Source: an uncultured Winogradskyella sp. (GTDB taxonomy: Bacteria > Bacteroidota > Bacteroidia > Flavobacteriales > Flavobacteriaceae). Taken from it: a stretch of 64,000 nucleotides of DNA. The position numbers and the translations under genes were made by a program. Positions 28,408-38,925 of the stretch are shown here, one piece after another. The notes under the pieces were generated by a model. It had not been told where the DNA came from and made no database searches. It saw nothing but the letters and a program-made list of their open reading frames with translations. The DNA lies in the NCBI GenBank assembly GCA_913055905.1, contig CAJXLB010000008.1, positions 48,010 to 112,009 on the forward strand. The letters are read 5' to 3'. Position 1 is the stretch's first letter, and each line of letters starts with the position of its first letter.

Positions 28408-29184
28408 CTAATCCAGCTTATTATTAAATTGTCTCAATTTTACTGCTGTAAGTACTTTTTTGGTATAAAGCGGAAAATCTGCATTGAGCAACCACCCAAA
28501 ATAACCTGGTTCTTGTTCTAAAACATCTACCACACGCTTACCTTTGTGCTTTCCAAACGAAAAACACTCCTCGCCCTCTTTGTTGTAAGTTAAAAAACCA
28601 GCAAAATCTGCAAATTTTCGCCTCGAGCTAAATTCTGCCAGGAACTTAGTATCATTCTCCAAGCTATCATATTTTGAAATTTGGGCCTTCAATACTTCAT
28701 AAGTTGCTCTGGTATCCGCTTCTGCACTATGAGCGTCTTCCAAATTTTTATCACAGTAAAATTTGTAGGCTGCACTAAGTGTGCGCTGCTCCATTTTATG
28801 GTAAATCGTCTGAACATCAACAGCAACCCTATTTTTCATATCAAAGTCTACCTCAGCACGGAGCATTTCTTCTGCCAACAATGGTATATCGAATCGGTTG
28901 GAATTAAAACCACCCAAATCTGCATCTTTAATAAAACTATTAACTTCTTTTGCTATCTCTTTAAATGTAGGCGCATCAGCCACATCGGCATCTGAAATAC
29001 CATGGACCTTTGTAACCTCTGGAGGAATAGGAATTGTAGGGTTTACCAATTTGGTATATGTCTCTTCCTTTCCGTCTGGGTGTACTTTTAAAATGGAAAT
29101 TTCTACGATTCGGTCCTTAGAGATATTTGTCCCTGTGGTCTCCAAATCGAAAAAACAAATGGGTTTGTTTAAGTTGAGCTGCAT
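28408..29184 (-). CDS. DEDDh 3'-5' exonuclease with FGKxKG tail
   Basis: The 258-residue protein is a DnaQ-like exonuclease. The ExoI motif CFFDLETTG gives D13 and E15, and LGGFNSNRFDIPLL and the later HSAEADTRAT (ExoIII, HxxxxxD) complete the DEDDh set. After the nuclease domain (to about residue 175), the C-terminus carries FGKHKGKRVVDVL followed by GYFGWLL, resembling the DUF3820 protein at 10770-10997. It could act in DNA repair or as an epsilon-like proofreader; no polymerase gene is nearby. It is first of a three-gene operon, with TACATTTG-like promoter sequence upstream. Confidence 0.93.
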   Translation of the reverse strand: MQLNLNKPICFFDLETTGTNISKDRIVEISILKVHPDGKEETYTKLVNPTIPIPPEVTKVHGISDADVADAPTFKEIAKEVNSFIKDADLGGFNSNRFDIPLLAEEMLRAEVDFDMKNRVAVDVQTIYHKMEQRTLSAAYKFYCDKNLEDAHSAEADTRATYEVLKAQISKYDSLENDTKFLAEFSSRRKFADFAGFLTYNKEGEECFSFGKHKGKRVVDVLEQEPGYFGWLLNADFPLYTKKVLTAVKLRQFNNKLD

Positions 29185-29304
29185 GTGCCTTTAATTTGAT
29201 GCAAATGTAATTAGAAATGCGTAATTGAGTAAACGAGATGCCTACCATTTGATATTGCCACTTATTTATTCGAAATTCGTAACGAACTTAGAAACCTTTA
29301 TGAT

Positions 29305-30384
29305 ATGTCCATTGAATCAAGTTCTCCATTAGTCTTTAATTGTGGTGCCGTTATGAAAAATCGGTTTATGCTGGCTCCTATGACTAACCAACAAAGCCAC
29401 GAAGATGGTAAATTATCTCAAGATGAATTTGATTGGTTGACCATGCGAGCCAAAGGTGGTTTTGGACTAACGATGACCTGTGCCTCTCATGTACAAGAGA
29501 TTGGAAAAGGCTTTTCAGGACAGTTGGGTATTTTTTCAGACGACCATATAAAAGGTCATAAAAAGCTTGCTTCAGCTATAAAATCGTATGGCAGTCTTGC
29601 CGTTATTCAACTTCATCATGCTGGCATGCGATCACCAAAGGAGGTTATTGGCAAAAAAGCAGTCTGTCCTTCAGATAGTCCAAAACACAATGCCAGAGCA
29701 CTCACTTTAGCCGAGGTTTATGATTTACGAAAGGATTTTATTGATGCTGCAATTAGAGCAAAAAAAAGTGGTTACGATGGCGTTGAAGTCCATGGTGCAC
29801 ATGGTTATATAGTAACGCAATTCTTAAGTACGGACATAAACAAACGCCAAGACGAATATGGAGGCTCACTCGAAAATCGCTCGCGCTTGTTGTTTGAAAT
29901 AGTGGAAGGCATTAGAAAAGCCTGCGGCTCTAACTTTTTACTTGGCGTTAGACTGTCTCCAGAACGTTTTGGCATGCAGCTGTCTGAAATAAAAACCATA
30001 AGCCAACAGTTGGTTGACAGCAATCTAATTGACTTTTTAGATCTATCACTTTGGGATTATAAAAAAACAGCGGAAGAATTCCCTGATAGTGACAGAAGTC
30101 TTTTAGAACATATCCTAGACCTAAATTATAAAACCGTAAAACTTACAGTCGCTGGAACTATCAACACAGGACGAGATGTTAGCCAAGTTCTTAAGGCAGG
30201 TGTTGATTTTGTTACTATTGGAAGGTCGGCCATACTCCATCATGATTTTCCAAAACGAGTTATGGCAAATCCTGAATTTACGCCAGTAGATATTCCTGTT
30301 TCTATAGATTATCTTATAAAAGAGGGCCTCAGCCCAACATTTGTTAATTATATGAGGCGTTGGCCAAATTTCGTGGAAGAATAG
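29305..30384 (+). CDS. NADH:flavin oxidoreductase (Old Yellow Enzyme family)
   Basis: The 359-residue product is an FMN-dependent TIM-barrel reductase of the OYE family. Marks are RFMLAPMTNQQSHEDG near residue 18, VIQLHHAGMRS, GYDGVEVHGAHGYIVTQFLS, NKRQDEYGGSLENRSR (about residues 178-193), LGVRLSPE and a C-terminal DFVTIGRSAI. It should reduce activated alkenes with NAD(P)H. It lies between the exonuclease operon (divergent) and the E2 gene (convergent). Confidence 0.95.
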   Translation: MSIESSSPLVFNCGAVMKNRFMLAPMTNQQSHEDGKLSQDEFDWLTMRAKGGFGLTMTCASHVQEIGKGFSGQLGIFSDDHIKGHKKLASAIKSYGSLAVIQLHHAGMRSPKEVIGKKAVCPSDSPKHNARALTLAEVYDLRKDFIDAAIRAKKSGYDGVEVHGAHGYIVTQFLSTDINKRQDEYGGSLENRSRLLFEIVEGIRKACGSNFLLGVRLSPERFGMQLSEIKTISQQLVDSNLIDFLDLSLWDYKKTAEEFPDSDRSLLEHILDLNYKTVKLTVAGTINTGRDVSQVLKAGVDFVTIGRSAILHHDFPKRVMANPEFTPVDIPVSIDYLIKEGLSPTFVNYMRRWPNFVEE

Positions 30385-30402
30385 ATTTTTAATGAATGAT
30401 AG

Positions 30403-31743
30403 CTATATCTGTCTGCCCATATCCCAAGCTTCGAGATAATCCTTAACAGCTTTTACAAATTGACCTCCCAAGGCCCCATTAACAACACGATGATCGTAGG
30501 AATGGGATAAAAACATCTTGTAACGGATACCAATGAAGTCGCCTTCCGGTGTTTCAATCACAGCTGGTACTTTTCTAATGGCCCCCAAGGCTAAAATACC
30601 TACTTGCGGCTGATTAATAATTGGTGTTCCCATAATACTACCAAAGCTTCCAACATTGGTTACAGTGTAAGTGCCACCTTGAATTTCATCAGGTTGCAAC
30701 TGCCCAAGACGTGCTCTATTGGCCAAATCGTTTACTTTTTTGGCCATACCCAACAAATTAAGTTGGTCAGCATCCTTAATAACCGGAACTATTAAATTAC
30801 CATCTGGCAATGCAGCCGCCATACCAAGGTTTATATGTTTTTTCTTAATGATACTGTCACCTTGTACGGAGATGTTCATCAAAGGGTAATCTCGAAGCGC
30901 TTTTGCTACAGCCTCCATAAAAATTGGAGTGAAGGTTAGATTTTCACCTTCTCGCTTTTTAAAAGCGTCTTTATGCTTTTTGCGCCAATTCCAGATATCG
31001 GTAACATCAGCTTCTATAAAAGACTGAACGTGTGCAGAGGTTTGAACTGAATCCACCATGTGCTTAGCGATAAGCTTGCCCATTCTGGTCATTTCAATAA
31101 TTTCGTCATCACCACTTACTACCGCAGGCTGGGCCTTAGGAGGCTCAGAAACTGGCTTTTCTTTAGGTGCTGATTTTTGCTCTGTCTTATCGGCTTCTTT
31201 TGAAGTTACTTCTTTAGCAGGCTGTGTGCCTCTATTTGCTAAATAAGCCTTAATATCATTTTTGGTCACCCTACCGTCTGCACCTGTTCCGGGCACCGTA
31301 TCCAACTCTGCTTGTGATATTCCTTCTTTTTGGGCAATATTTCTAACGAGTGGCGAATAGAATCGCTCTCCATGTGATGCCACAGGCTCTACAAGTGTTT
31401 TTGCCGCTGTAACGGTTTTAGCGACCTCAGCAGCGACTTTGGGTTCTTCAGGCGCTGTTTGCTCCTCTTGTTTTGGCGCTTCGGCTTGTGACGACACCTC
31501 AGCCTCTGTTTCAATAACGGCAATAGTTTGACCAACCTGAACAACATCATCTACTTCGAATAGTTTTTCCACAAGAACACCATCAACTTCACTTGGGACT
31601 TCACTATCTACCTTGTCTGTGGCGATTTCTAGAACAGCTTCATCAGCCTCTATAGTCTCACCAACATCTTTTAACCACGATGTAATGGTTGCCTCAGCAA
31701 CACTCTCTCCCATCTTAGGTAACTTAAGTTCAAACTTTGCCAT
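30403..31743 (-). CDS. 2-oxoacid dehydrogenase complex E2 (dihydrolipoyl acyltransferase)
   Basis: The 446-residue E2 subunit has one lipoyl domain with the lipoylated Lys at about K44 (EIATDKVDSE). An Ala/Pro/Lys/Glu-rich linker follows, then a peripheral-subunit-binding domain (FYSPLVRNIAQKEGI to VTKNDIKAYL, about residues 128-170). The catalytic acyltransferase domain contains GSFGSIMGTPIINQP. The active-site motif reads DHRVVNGAL, with His at about 418 and Asn at about 422 where most E2 proteins have Asp. No E1 or E3 gene is in the window. The sequence style is that of the branched-chain or 2-oxoglutarate type. Confidence 0.93.
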   Translation of the reverse strand: MAKFELKLPKMGESVAEATITSWLKDVGETIEADEAVLEIATDKVDSEVPSEVDGVLVEKLFEVDDVVQVGQTIAVIETEAEVSSQAEAPKQEEQTAPEEPKVAAEVAKTVTAAKTLVEPVASHGERFYSPLVRNIAQKEGISQAELDTVPGTGADGRVTKNDIKAYLANRGTQPAKEVTSKEADKTEQKSAPKEKPVSEPPKAQPAVVSGDDEIIEMTRMGKLIAKHMVDSVQTSAHVQSFIEADVTDIWNWRKKHKDAFKKREGENLTFTPIFMEAVAKALRDYPLMNISVQGDSIIKKKHINLGMAAALPDGNLIVPVIKDADQLNLLGMAKKVNDLANRARLGQLQPDEIQGGTYTVTNVGSFGSIMGTPIINQPQVGILALGAIRKVPAVIETPEGDFIGIRYKMFLSHSYDHRVVNGALGGQFVKAVKDYLEAWDMGRQI

Positions 31744-31833
31744 ATATTTAATTTGAAGGTCTTTATTAGCTAATTGCGTGCAAAATTAATAAAAAAACAG
31801 ATTTTTTATTGACTTTAATTCAATTTAAAACAG

Positions 31834-32934
31834 TTATAACATTTTTACTTCACCTCGATCTGTGGCGCTGTCACTACCTAATATAAAGGTAGTAGATTTA
31901 GATAAAAATCTATAATACACATTTGAATAAATTGAATTTCTTTCCATATGTTCCAATACGGCTGCTATACCAAAACTCACTACGTCGTAAATCACAAGCG
32001 TTTCATTGGTAACTTTTCTGGTAAGATCTGTTTCATACGAAATTGGCATCGAGATGTGAGCATCCAAATTTAGAGAAGTAGAAGATGTATACACGACAAC
32101 CTTCTTATAAACTGCTTGCTGTTTTGGTATTGGGCGCTTAAATTTTGAGGCCAAAAATATCCCGAATTTTACAATTAAATCAAAAAACCAATTTTGTTTG
32201 AAGTGTTTCTGATAAAAAATCTGCATAGAACCGTAAAACCGTCTGGCATAATCCAAATCTTTAAAAGTACTCTCGCCTTTGAAATGAAGGACTGAGGTTT
32301 TACCCAAGTAATAGTTTTTAAAACCAGCCTTTAAAACCTTATATGAGAGATCAACGTCTTCGGCATACATGAAATAATCTTCATCAAATCCACGTACAGT
32401 CTCATAAACCTCTCGCTTCATTAACATAAAAGCTCCCACTAAAATTTCAACTTCACCTATATCCTCAGGGTCAAGATTATTGGAATAATATGATGACTCA
32501 AAACCAAGTATTTTCTTTAATGCCACGATGGGAAACGGAATATTTCGCTTACTCTCTGGAAGAAATTGACCTCGACCGTCAATTAACTTACAACCGACAA
32601 TACCTAGGTTTTCTTTAGTCTCGGCAAAATTCAAGAGCTTGGTAAAGGTATCTTCCGAAACCATGGTATCGGGATTGAGTATACATATATATTCACCCTT
32701 GGCTTTTTCTACACCAATATTATTTCCTTTACTAAAGCCAGGATTGCTCTTATTTTCTATGAGTTTCACCTCAGGAAATTTGGACGATACCATATCGCAA
32801 CTGTCATCAGAAGAATTATTATCAACAACAATAATTTCTGCGTCGATATCCTTAATAGCTTGATGAACACTTTCTAGACATAATTCTAAAAAATAGCGAA
32901 CATTGTAATTAAGTATGACAACAGATAGCTTCAA
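31834..32934 (-). CDS. Glycosyltransferase family 2
   Basis: The 366-residue protein has the GT-A fold of family 2. Its nucleotide-binding start is LSVVILNYNVRYFLELCLESV, followed by EIIVVDNNSSDDS, the acidic DxD-equivalent CILNPDTMVSED, and FMYAEDVDLSYKVLKAGF. The arrangement resembles rhamnosyltransferase-like GT2 enzymes that build surface polysaccharide. No clear transmembrane helix is seen, although a weakly hydrophobic segment is present near residue 260. It is six bases downstream of recR, so co-transcription is likely although the functions are unrelated. Confidence 0.93.
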   Translation of the reverse strand: MKLSVVILNYNVRYFLELCLESVHQAIKDIDAEIIVVDNNSSDDSCDMVSSKFPEVKLIENKSNPGFSKGNNIGVEKAKGEYICILNPDTMVSEDTFTKLLNFAETKENLGIVGCKLIDGRGQFLPESKRNIPFPIVALKKILGFESSYYSNNLDPEDIGEVEILVGAFMLMKREVYETVRGFDEDYFMYAEDVDLSYKVLKAGFKNYYLGKTSVLHFKGESTFKDLDYARRFYGSMQIFYQKHFKQNWFFDLIVKFGIFLASKFKRPIPKQQAVYKKVVVYTSSTSLNLDAHISMPISYETDLTRKVTNETLVIYDVVSFGIAAVLEHMERNSIYSNVYYRFLSKSTTFILGSDSATDRGEVKML

Positions 32935-32940
32935 ATGGAT

Positions 32941-33558
32941 TTAAGACTTTAGTGAGGCCTCAAAGGGTATACGGTCTTGTATACTTCTGCCTAAGGTAAT
33001 TTCATCTGTATATTCCAATTCATTGCCTGCAGCAACACCTCTCGCTATTGTAGATACCGCGACATCATGGTCCTGAATCTGCCTAAAAATATAAAAATTG
33101 GTTGTATCGCCTTCCATCGTGGGGCTCATAGCAAAGATGAGCTCTTTTACCGATCCAGATTTAACCTTATCAACTAGTGATTGTATTTTTAAATCTTGCG
33201 GACCTATACCATCAATAGGGGAAATTTTACCGCCAAGCACATGGTAGAGCCCCTTAAACGTACTTGTGTTCTCAATAGCCATAACATCCCTTATGTCCTC
33301 TACAACGCATATCACCTCGCTGTTTCTATTTGGATTACTGCATATTTCACAGATTTCCTTATCACTGATATTATGACAAGACTTACAAAAATTAATCTCC
33401 TCCCTTACCTTGCTCAGAGCCGAGGTCAACTGCAAGGTTTGGGACTTTGGTTGCTTTAACATGTGCAGTACCAATCTCAAGGCAGTTCGCCTCCCAATTC
33501 CAGGTAATTGTGCCATTTCGTTAACGGCTTCCTCTAATAATTTTGAAGAAAATTGCAT
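32941..33558 (-). CDS. recR: Recombination protein RecR
   Basis: RecR works with RecFO to load RecA at single-strand gaps. The 205-residue protein shows the helix-hairpin-helix region ([20 protein letters not shown]), the C4 zinc motif [16 protein letters not shown] (about residues 58-73), the Toprim motif [15 protein letters not shown], and the C-terminal Walker-like [17 protein letters not shown]. The length is normal. It lies after the terminator of the beta-propeller gene. Confidence 0.97.
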   Translation of the reverse strand: MQFSSKLLEEAVNEMAQLPGIGRRTALRLVLHMLKQPKSQTLQLTSALSKVREEINFCKSCHNISDKEICEICSNPNRNSEVICVVEDIRDVMAIENTSTFKGLYHVLGGKISPIDGIGPQDLKIQSLVDKVKSGSVKELIFAMSPTMEGDTTNFYIFRQIQDHDVAVSTIARGVAAGNELEYTDEITLGRSIQDRIPFEASLKS

Positions 33559-33584
33559 AGCTACGAAGGTACTGCTTTTATAAC

Positions 33585-33619
33585 TAAAAAAGCCTAACTC
33601 AATCTAAATTAAGTTAGGC
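33585..33619 (-). terminator. Terminator of the beta-propeller cargo gene
   Basis: GCCTAACT / AGTTAGGC (8 bp stem, minus-strand reading) is followed by TTTTTT. It is 23 bp past the stop at 33642 and precedes recR. Confidence 0.85.
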
Positions 33620-33641
33620 ATTAGGGATTAAAATCTTTAAA

Positions 33642-36600
33642 CTATTCTATGACAACTTTTTTTGTAATCTCTCCTAAAGAACTGCTGAGTTTAACAAAAT
33701 AAAGACCTTCTGAAAAGTTAGAGGTTTCAACTTGAAATGTGTTCCTCAGATTTACATTCTTTGCATAATATACCAATTTCCCTAACGAATTGTATATGCG
33801 TACGATAGGGTTTTCATTTCCATTCCAACGAATATTAATAACGTCTCGTGCTGGGTTAGGGTACAAAGAAAATTTTTCTAAGGACAGATCTGAGACATTC
33901 AATGTGGAATCATACAAATCGGTGCGCCATAAACCACGACCATAAGTCCCTGCATATAGTTTATTGTCTGTTGCATTTATTTCCAATTCGTTAACACGTA
34001 CATTAGGCAGCCCATTGTTAAATGGAATCCAAGTGTTGCCTAATTCATTATCTGTATAATAGACACCATAATTCATACCTACGTATAAGCCGTCATCTTC
34101 ATTGCCTTGCCATACCAATGACAACGGCACAAAATTTGGCAAATCCCATGCAATGCTAGTCCAACTGGCTCCAAAATTATCGCTTATATAAACCTTGCCA
34201 CTATCTGTTGTGGCAATGGCAACCTGATTTGGGTTTGAAGGATGTACGGCAATCTCATTGATACGACCTCCATTTAAATTTAATGTGGATTGTGTCCAAT
34301 TTGTATTATCAAATAAGCTAGAATAAAAATTACCATTTATAGCTAAATACTTAATCCCATTATTTGACGGTGCCACCTTAAAATGATCGATATTAGCACC
34401 AAAATTTTGTGAAATAGAGGTCCAAGTGTTTCCTCCATTGTCCGAGCGGTAGACCTCATCAAAGGCAGCATAAATGCGATTAGAAACGGCTGGGTCCTGC
34501 TCATAAGGCACAATCCAATTCCAATTAAAGTTACCTCCTTTTCCGTCTGGCTGGGTTACATTAATAACATTTAAACCACCATTGAGGGTTTTAACAAAAG
34601 AACCAAATTGCGTTGTACCATATAGGATTTGAGAGTTGTCTTTATCTACAAAACCTTCCATACCGTCAGCGCCCCACCAATCGGTCCAATTACCATCTGC
34701 CCCAAGTACAGAAGACCCGTTGTCTTGTGAACCTCCAGTTACGATGACAGGATCAGTCTGGCTAATTCCTATTTTGTAAAATTGTCTTATACCCATGCCT
34801 GTAGTGATGTCCGTATAATAATTTGAATTGACAGCCAAAGGGTTTTCTGTTCTAAAAATACCGCCGTCCGTACCTAAGAACAATTTTGTAGTTGGATTGG
34901 CAGCATCACCTTCTTGGGCAAATAACATAATATCAACGTCGGCATGACAATAACCAATATTAAGACTTGCCGCGTTACTTGGAACCCATTGGGAGGTAAT
35001 ATTAAAACTCGCTCCACCATCTGTTGAACGCCAAGAATTTATACCCGCTATATGTACATCATTAACATCTTCCGGATTCACTACAATATCCATATCTCGT
35101 GGTGCTTGACCAAGGTCATCATCGCCCAGCGTATCATATCCGAAATAATTTTTCCCTGTATGGTCTAGTTTAACAAAGGAAGACCCTTCATCTGTAGATT
35201 TATGAAAACCTCCAAAAACATTACCATCTGCTTCCAAAACATAAACCACTGAGGGATCATCATCTGAGACGCCAATCATTTTAACCCCACTTGAAAATTG
35301 ATTGGAAGCTCCTTCAAAGCCCTCTTCAAATACAACACCAAGGTTATCCGCCTCAACTGAGATGTCGTCCAAGGTAATTCCTCTACCGTAATTGGCTAGC
35401 CCCTCAAAAGCAATGTAATAGTCTCCCGACGGATTAGGTAAACTTAGTGCGATATCACTCCAACTGGTTACATTAGTTGTGTAGTGTGCCAACTCCACCC
35501 AACTTCCTGAAGCGGATGATTTGTAAAGTACTTTTAATTCGTCTTGGTCTCCAAACCATTCTGCTTGACTATACGAAAAATTGAGCACCGGGTTGGTAGC
35601 TCCACTTAAATTAAGTTGAGGTGATATCAACCGGGTTGATGGTGAGCTAAAATTGTTGATGTAAAAAAATCCTAGACCATTTCCTGTTCTTGGCGTTACA
35701 CTTCCGTTTTGGTTAGCTCCAGCTATCGTCCATGACAAATTACCAGAAACAAACTCTTGAGACCAACCGGTTATGTCTCCACCAGAAGAAAAGGTGGCAC
35801 CACCGTCCGTAGATTTGTAAAAAGTAGTTCCAGAGGCATACACCACAGAGGGGTCACCAGGTTTAAATTCAAAATCATAACCTGTTGTGGCACCATTAGC
35901 TATTATAGACCAATTGACCCCTCCGTCTGTTGACTTGTACAGCCCTCCTCCTTGAGCACTGGCATAAATCTTTGAAGTATTAGTTGGGTCAATAAGAATT
36001 TTATTCACTACGCCTCCGGGTAAACTGGAATGAAGTGACCAAGTTGCACCACCATCCGTAGATTTAAAAATTGTACCATTTGTCGATCCCCAATAGTAAT
36101 GAGCACTATTTAATGGGTCTATAGCTAGAGCGTAAACGTCTATATTGGCTAAATTATCTGTTAACACCTGCCATGTTACGCCTCCATCAGTACTCTTCCA
36201 AACACCTCCAGTTTCGCTGCCCGCAATGATGTGATTGAGATTTCCTTCCTCCACAGCTAATGAGGTAATTCGCCCCACACCTGGGTTATAGCCTGACGTT
36301 GCATTCCAATAGGTAGGACCCATGTCTTCCCAAGCCCCAACTGTAGTCCTGGAAAAAGTTCCTTCTTGGTTTTTTTGAGCGTTGTACTCTATGAGCTCAT
36401 TATAAAAAAACTCTTGGGATTTCAATTTCCCAGTCTCATCCATCATACGCTCTGCAAAGTACAACCATCTTCTATACTGCTTGTAGCCGGTACCACGGCC
36501 TCGACCTACAGAATCAAAATAGGTTTCCGCAGCTTGGTTTATGGTATTAACGGTATGAGTTCCTTCATTAATAAGTCTTTTGTACTCTTGACCATGCATC

Positions 36601-36647
36601 GCTAATGCCGTGATTAATGCTAAACCTAGGGTAATAATCTTTCTCAT
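33642..36647 (-). CDS. Secreted sortilin/BNR-type beta-propeller protein with T9SS type A signal
   Basis: The product is 1001 residues from the ATG at 36647 ([19 protein letters not shown], a signal peptide); an earlier ATG would bury that signal 33 residues in. The body has many VPS10/BNR-type beta-propeller repeats with the [26 protein letters not shown] and [13 protein letters not shown] patterns. An inserted jelly-roll-like domain (about residues 285-445) follows the first repeats. The C-terminal 80 residues ([14 protein letters not shown] to a KKVVIE end) are a type A T9SS sorting domain. It should be secreted across the outer membrane and bind a surface ligand or glycan. It has its own terminator and is divergent from the symporter gene. 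Confidence 0.92.
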   Translation of the reverse strand: MRKIITLGLALITALAMHGQEYKRLINEGTHTVNTINQAAETYFDSVGRGRGTGYKQYRRWLYFAERMMDETGKLKSQEFFYNELIEYNAQKNQEGTFSRTTVGAWEDMGPTYWNATSGYNPGVGRITSLAVEEGNLNHIIAGSETGGVWKSTDGGVTWQVLTDNLANIDVYALAIDPLNSAHYYWGSTNGTIFKSTDGGATWSLHSSLPGGVVNKILIDPTNTSKIYASAQGGGLYKSTDGGVNWSIIANGATTGYDFEFKPGDPSVVYASGTTFYKSTDGGATFSSGGDITGWSQEFVSGNLSWTIAGANQNGSVTPRTGNGLGFFYINNFSSPSTRLISPQLNLSGATNPVLNFSYSQAEWFGDQDELKVLYKSSASGSWVELAHYTTNVTSWSDIALSLPNPSGDYYIAFEGLANYGRGITLDDISVEADNLGVVFEEGFEGASNQFSSGVKMIGVSDDDPSVVYVLEADGNVFGGFHKSTDEGSSFVKLDHTGKNYFGYDTLGDDDLGQAPRDMDIVVNPEDVNDVHIAGINSWRSTDGGASFNITSQWVPSNAASLNIGYCHADVDIMLFAQEGDAANPTTKLFLGTDGGIFRTENPLAVNSNYYTDITTGMGIRQFYKIGISQTDPVIVTGGSQDNGSSVLGADGNWTDWWGADGMEGFVDKDNSQILYGTTQFGSFVKTLNGGLNVINVTQPDGKGGNFNWNWIVPYEQDPAVSNRIYAAFDEVYRSDNGGNTWTSISQNFGANIDHFKVAPSNNGIKYLAINGNFYSSLFDNTNWTQSTLNLNGGRINEIAVHPSNPNQVAIATTDSGKVYISDNFGASWTSIAWDLPNFVPLSLVWQGNEDDGLYVGMNYGVYYTDNELGNTWIPFNNGLPNVRVNELEINATDNKLYAGTYGRGLWRTDLYDSTLNVSDLSLEKFSLYPNPARDVINIRWNGNENPIVRIYNSLGKLVYYAKNVNLRNTFQVETSNFSEGLYFVKLSSSLGEITKKVVIE

Positions 36648-36717
36648 AAAACTTAATTTATTTAGGGCAGTTTTTTCAAATGTACTATTTTTCCGAAAAA
36701 TAACAGCTTTTAAAGAC

Positions 36718-38178
36718 ATGTCGCCTTCAACTATCTTATTGCTCATCGCCAGTTATTTCATCGTATTAATAATAATTTCTTATTTCACTGGAAGAGAAGA
36801 CTCTAATGCCGCATTCTTTAAGGCTAACAAGTCTGCACCATGGTACCTTGTAGCTTTTGGGATGATAGGTGCCTCCTTATCTGGGGTAACCTTTATTTCC
36901 GTGCCAGGACTCATTGGAGGACAACAGTTTGCGTACATGCAAGGGGTTTTGGGTTTTTTTGTTGGTTATTTCTTTATTGCTTTTATTTTATTGCCACTTT
37001 ATTACCGGATGAATGTTACTTCTATTTATGAATATCTAGAAGTTAGATTTGGTAAAACCAGCTATAAAACGGGTGCATTTTTTTTCCTGTTATCGAGAGT
37101 TACGGGAGCTTCCTTTAGATTGTTCTTGGTCGCCTTAGCGATGCAGTACATTGTTTTTGAAAACTTAGGCGTACCCTTTTGGATTACAGTGGTTATATCC
37201 ATTCTGCTCATTTGGGTTTACACCTTTAAAGGAGGTATTAAAACCATAATCTTTACTGATACTTTGCAAACACTTACCATGCTCACGGCGGTAGGTCTTG
37301 CCATTTATCTGATTAATCAAAAGTTAGATTGGACTTACATTGAATTTTTAAACTCAACAGATTTTAAAAATAAGGGTAAGATTTTCTTTTTTGACGACCC
37401 TAATTCTCAAGTGTACTTCTGGAAATATTTTGTTGGAGGCATTTTCATTACCATAGCCATGACTGGTTTAGACCAAGACATGATGCAGAAAAATCTAACC
37501 TGTAGAAACAATAGGGAGGCTCAAAAAAACATGATTAGCATGTCTGTGCTCTTGGTCATCGTTAATTTCGCCTTTTTGTCACTTGGAGCACTTCTATTTA
37601 TTTATGCAGAAAAATTTGGTGTTGCCATTCCTGTTGTAGATGGATTAACCCGAACGGACCTTTTGTTTCCAGAAATTGCCATGAACCAAAATCTGGGTCA
37701 GGCCTTGGCCGTAATTTTTATTATCGGATTGATTGCAGCTGCTTATTCCAGTGCAGATAGTGCCTTAACCTCATTAACAACATCGTTTTCTGTTGACTTT
37801 CTCAACTTAAAAAACAGACCAGAACACCAACAGAAACCTTTACGAAAAAAGGTACACGTCTACATGTCCTTGGTGCTCGCTTTGGTTGTCATTGCTTTTA
37901 ATTATTTAGATGGAAATGTTGTTAGCAACCTATTTAAATTTGCCACGTTTACTTACGGTCCATTATTAGGCCTATTTAGTTTCGGAATATTAACCAAAAG
38001 ACGCATAAAAGATAAGTACGCTTGGGTCGTTGGACTAATTTCCATTGGTTTGACCTATGCGATATCCATCCTGCCCGTGGACATTATTGGCAACTATCAG
38101 TTTCATTGGGAAATATTGCCTTTAAATGGAGCCATAACCTTTGTAGGTCTCCTTCTTATTTCAAAAAAAAGCCGTTAG
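36718..38178 (+). CDS. Sodium:solute symporter family protein
   Basis: This 486-residue inner-membrane protein has about 13 hydrophobic helices of the SSS (solute:sodium symporter) family. Marks are [40 protein letters not shown] (the sodium-site helix 1, residues about 21-60) and [28 protein letters not shown] (about 338-365) in helix 8. The chosen ATG at 36718 puts the first helix at the N-terminus; an earlier frame extension overlaps the divergent gene. The transported solute is not determinable. Its last bases overlap the stop codon of the convergent CoA-binding gene by four bases. Confidence 0.93.
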   Translation: MSPSTILLLIASYFIVLIIISYFTGREDSNAAFFKANKSAPWYLVAFGMIGASLSGVTFISVPGLIGGQQFAYMQGVLGFFVGYFFIAFILLPLYYRMNVTSIYEYLEVRFGKTSYKTGAFFFLLSRVTGASFRLFLVALAMQYIVFENLGVPFWITVVISILLIWVYTFKGGIKTIIFTDTLQTLTMLTAVGLAIYLINQKLDWTYIEFLNSTDFKNKGKIFFFDDPNSQVYFWKYFVGGIFITIAMTGLDQDMMQKNLTCRNNREAQKNMISMSVLLVIVNFAFLSLGALLFIYAEKFGVAIPVVDGLTRTDLLFPEIAMNQNLGQALAVIFIIGLIAAAYSSADSALTSLTTSFSVDFLNLKNRPEHQQKPLRKKVHVYMSLVLALVVIAFNYLDGNVVSNLFKFATFTYGPLLGLFSFGILTKRRIKDKYAWVVGLISIGLTYAISILPVDIIGNYQFHWEILPLNGAITFVGLLLISKKSR

Positions 38179-38534
38179 TACTGATTTATGCCTAATAAAA
38201 CTAATGTACAAGCTACCTCGTAGTTAATTTTATTGGCATCCAAAAGTTCGTAGAATTCAGGGTTTTCTGTCCCAGGATTGAATATAACACGGTTGGGTTT
38301 TAAGTCGATAATGTAATCGTAATAAGCAGGCTGCCGCTGTGGATTTAAATATAACGTAACAGTATCAATGTTCTCATAGGGCTTAAGGTCTGTATCAATT
38401 GCAACACCATTTACTGTGCCCTGCTTTAATCCAAAAGCCTTTACCTCATGGCCTTTATCCTTTAAACGCCTCATAGCGATGTTAGAATAGCGATTTGGCT
38501 TTAAGGATGCTCCTAATACAAGGGTTTTTTTCAT
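38175..38534 (-). CDS. CoA-binding domain protein (YccU type)
   Basis: The small cytosolic Rossmann-fold protein is 119 residues from the ATG at 38534 ([17 protein letters not shown]); an ATG four codons earlier is possible. The motif [19 protein letters not shown] matches the CoA_binding_2 family, as do TVTLYLNP and [12 protein letters not shown]. Its role is unknown beyond presumed binding of CoA or a nucleotide. It ends four bases inside the symporter gene. Confidence 0.88.
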   Translation of the reverse strand: MKKTLVLGASLKPNRYSNIAMRRLKDKGHEVKAFGLKQGTVNGVAIDTDLKPYENIDTVTLYLNPQRQPAYYDYIIDLKPNRVIFNPGTENPEFYELLDANKINYEVACTLVLLGINQY

Positions 38535-38546
38535 TTGACTATTCAA

Positions 38547-38875
38547 TTACATAAGATTCCGCACAATGGTCTGCCATTATTGAAATCTATCCAACAATAC
38601 AACAAATTCGTCAATGAAAAAAATTTCGAGAAACCCAAAGCATCTTGAGCAACGTGCATAATAAAATTATAAAAAAGTATGGACTCTATTATCTCGTAGG
38701 AAGAGTCAAATTTAGTACTGATGAGAACTGTTTTGTTAAAGTTTCCCAATTTGTGTTAAAAAATGAAATAAATTGGAAGGCTTTACGTCTATGTATTTGA
38801 GATAAGTTTTAAGTAATCGTAATTATAAGATTTACATTTTATAATTTAGTGTTAGTTAAAGTTGGTTAATAGCTG
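38547..38875. other. Gene-poor stretch before fabH terminator
   Basis: No gene I can support lies here. The minus-strand frame 38543-38749 has no recognisable composition. A plus-strand frame without an ATG (38618-38800, about 60 codons with a fairly protein-like reading) may be a remnant, but nothing recognisable is present. The stretch is very AT-rich towards 38800-38870. Confidence 0.4.
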
Positions 38876-38910
38876 AAAAAGCCCAGATTTTAGGATCTGG
38901 GCTTTTTTTT
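38876..38910. terminator. Bidirectional terminator downstream of fabH
   Basis: The 9 bp stem AGCCCAGAT / ATCTGGGCT has a six-base loop, with eight T on the plus side and TTTTT on the minus side. It is 16 bp past the fabH stop. The stronger T run faces the plus strand, where no gene is annotated. Confidence 0.85.
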
Positions 38911-38925
38911 GTCATTGATTTATAT

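Noticed and set aside
36648-36746. Longer start for the beta-propeller gene at 36746
   Set aside because: It would place the clear signal peptide 33 residues inside the protein and overlap the divergent symporter gene.
38543-38749. Minus-strand frame of 68 codons before the CoA-binding gene
   Set aside because: No family resemblance, unusual composition and no promoter-like sequence; it was left as non-coding.
38904-38910. Idea that the plus-side T run marks a small RNA end
   Set aside because: The hairpin serves fabH on the minus strand and palindromic terminators often have T runs on both sides; no plus promoter was found.
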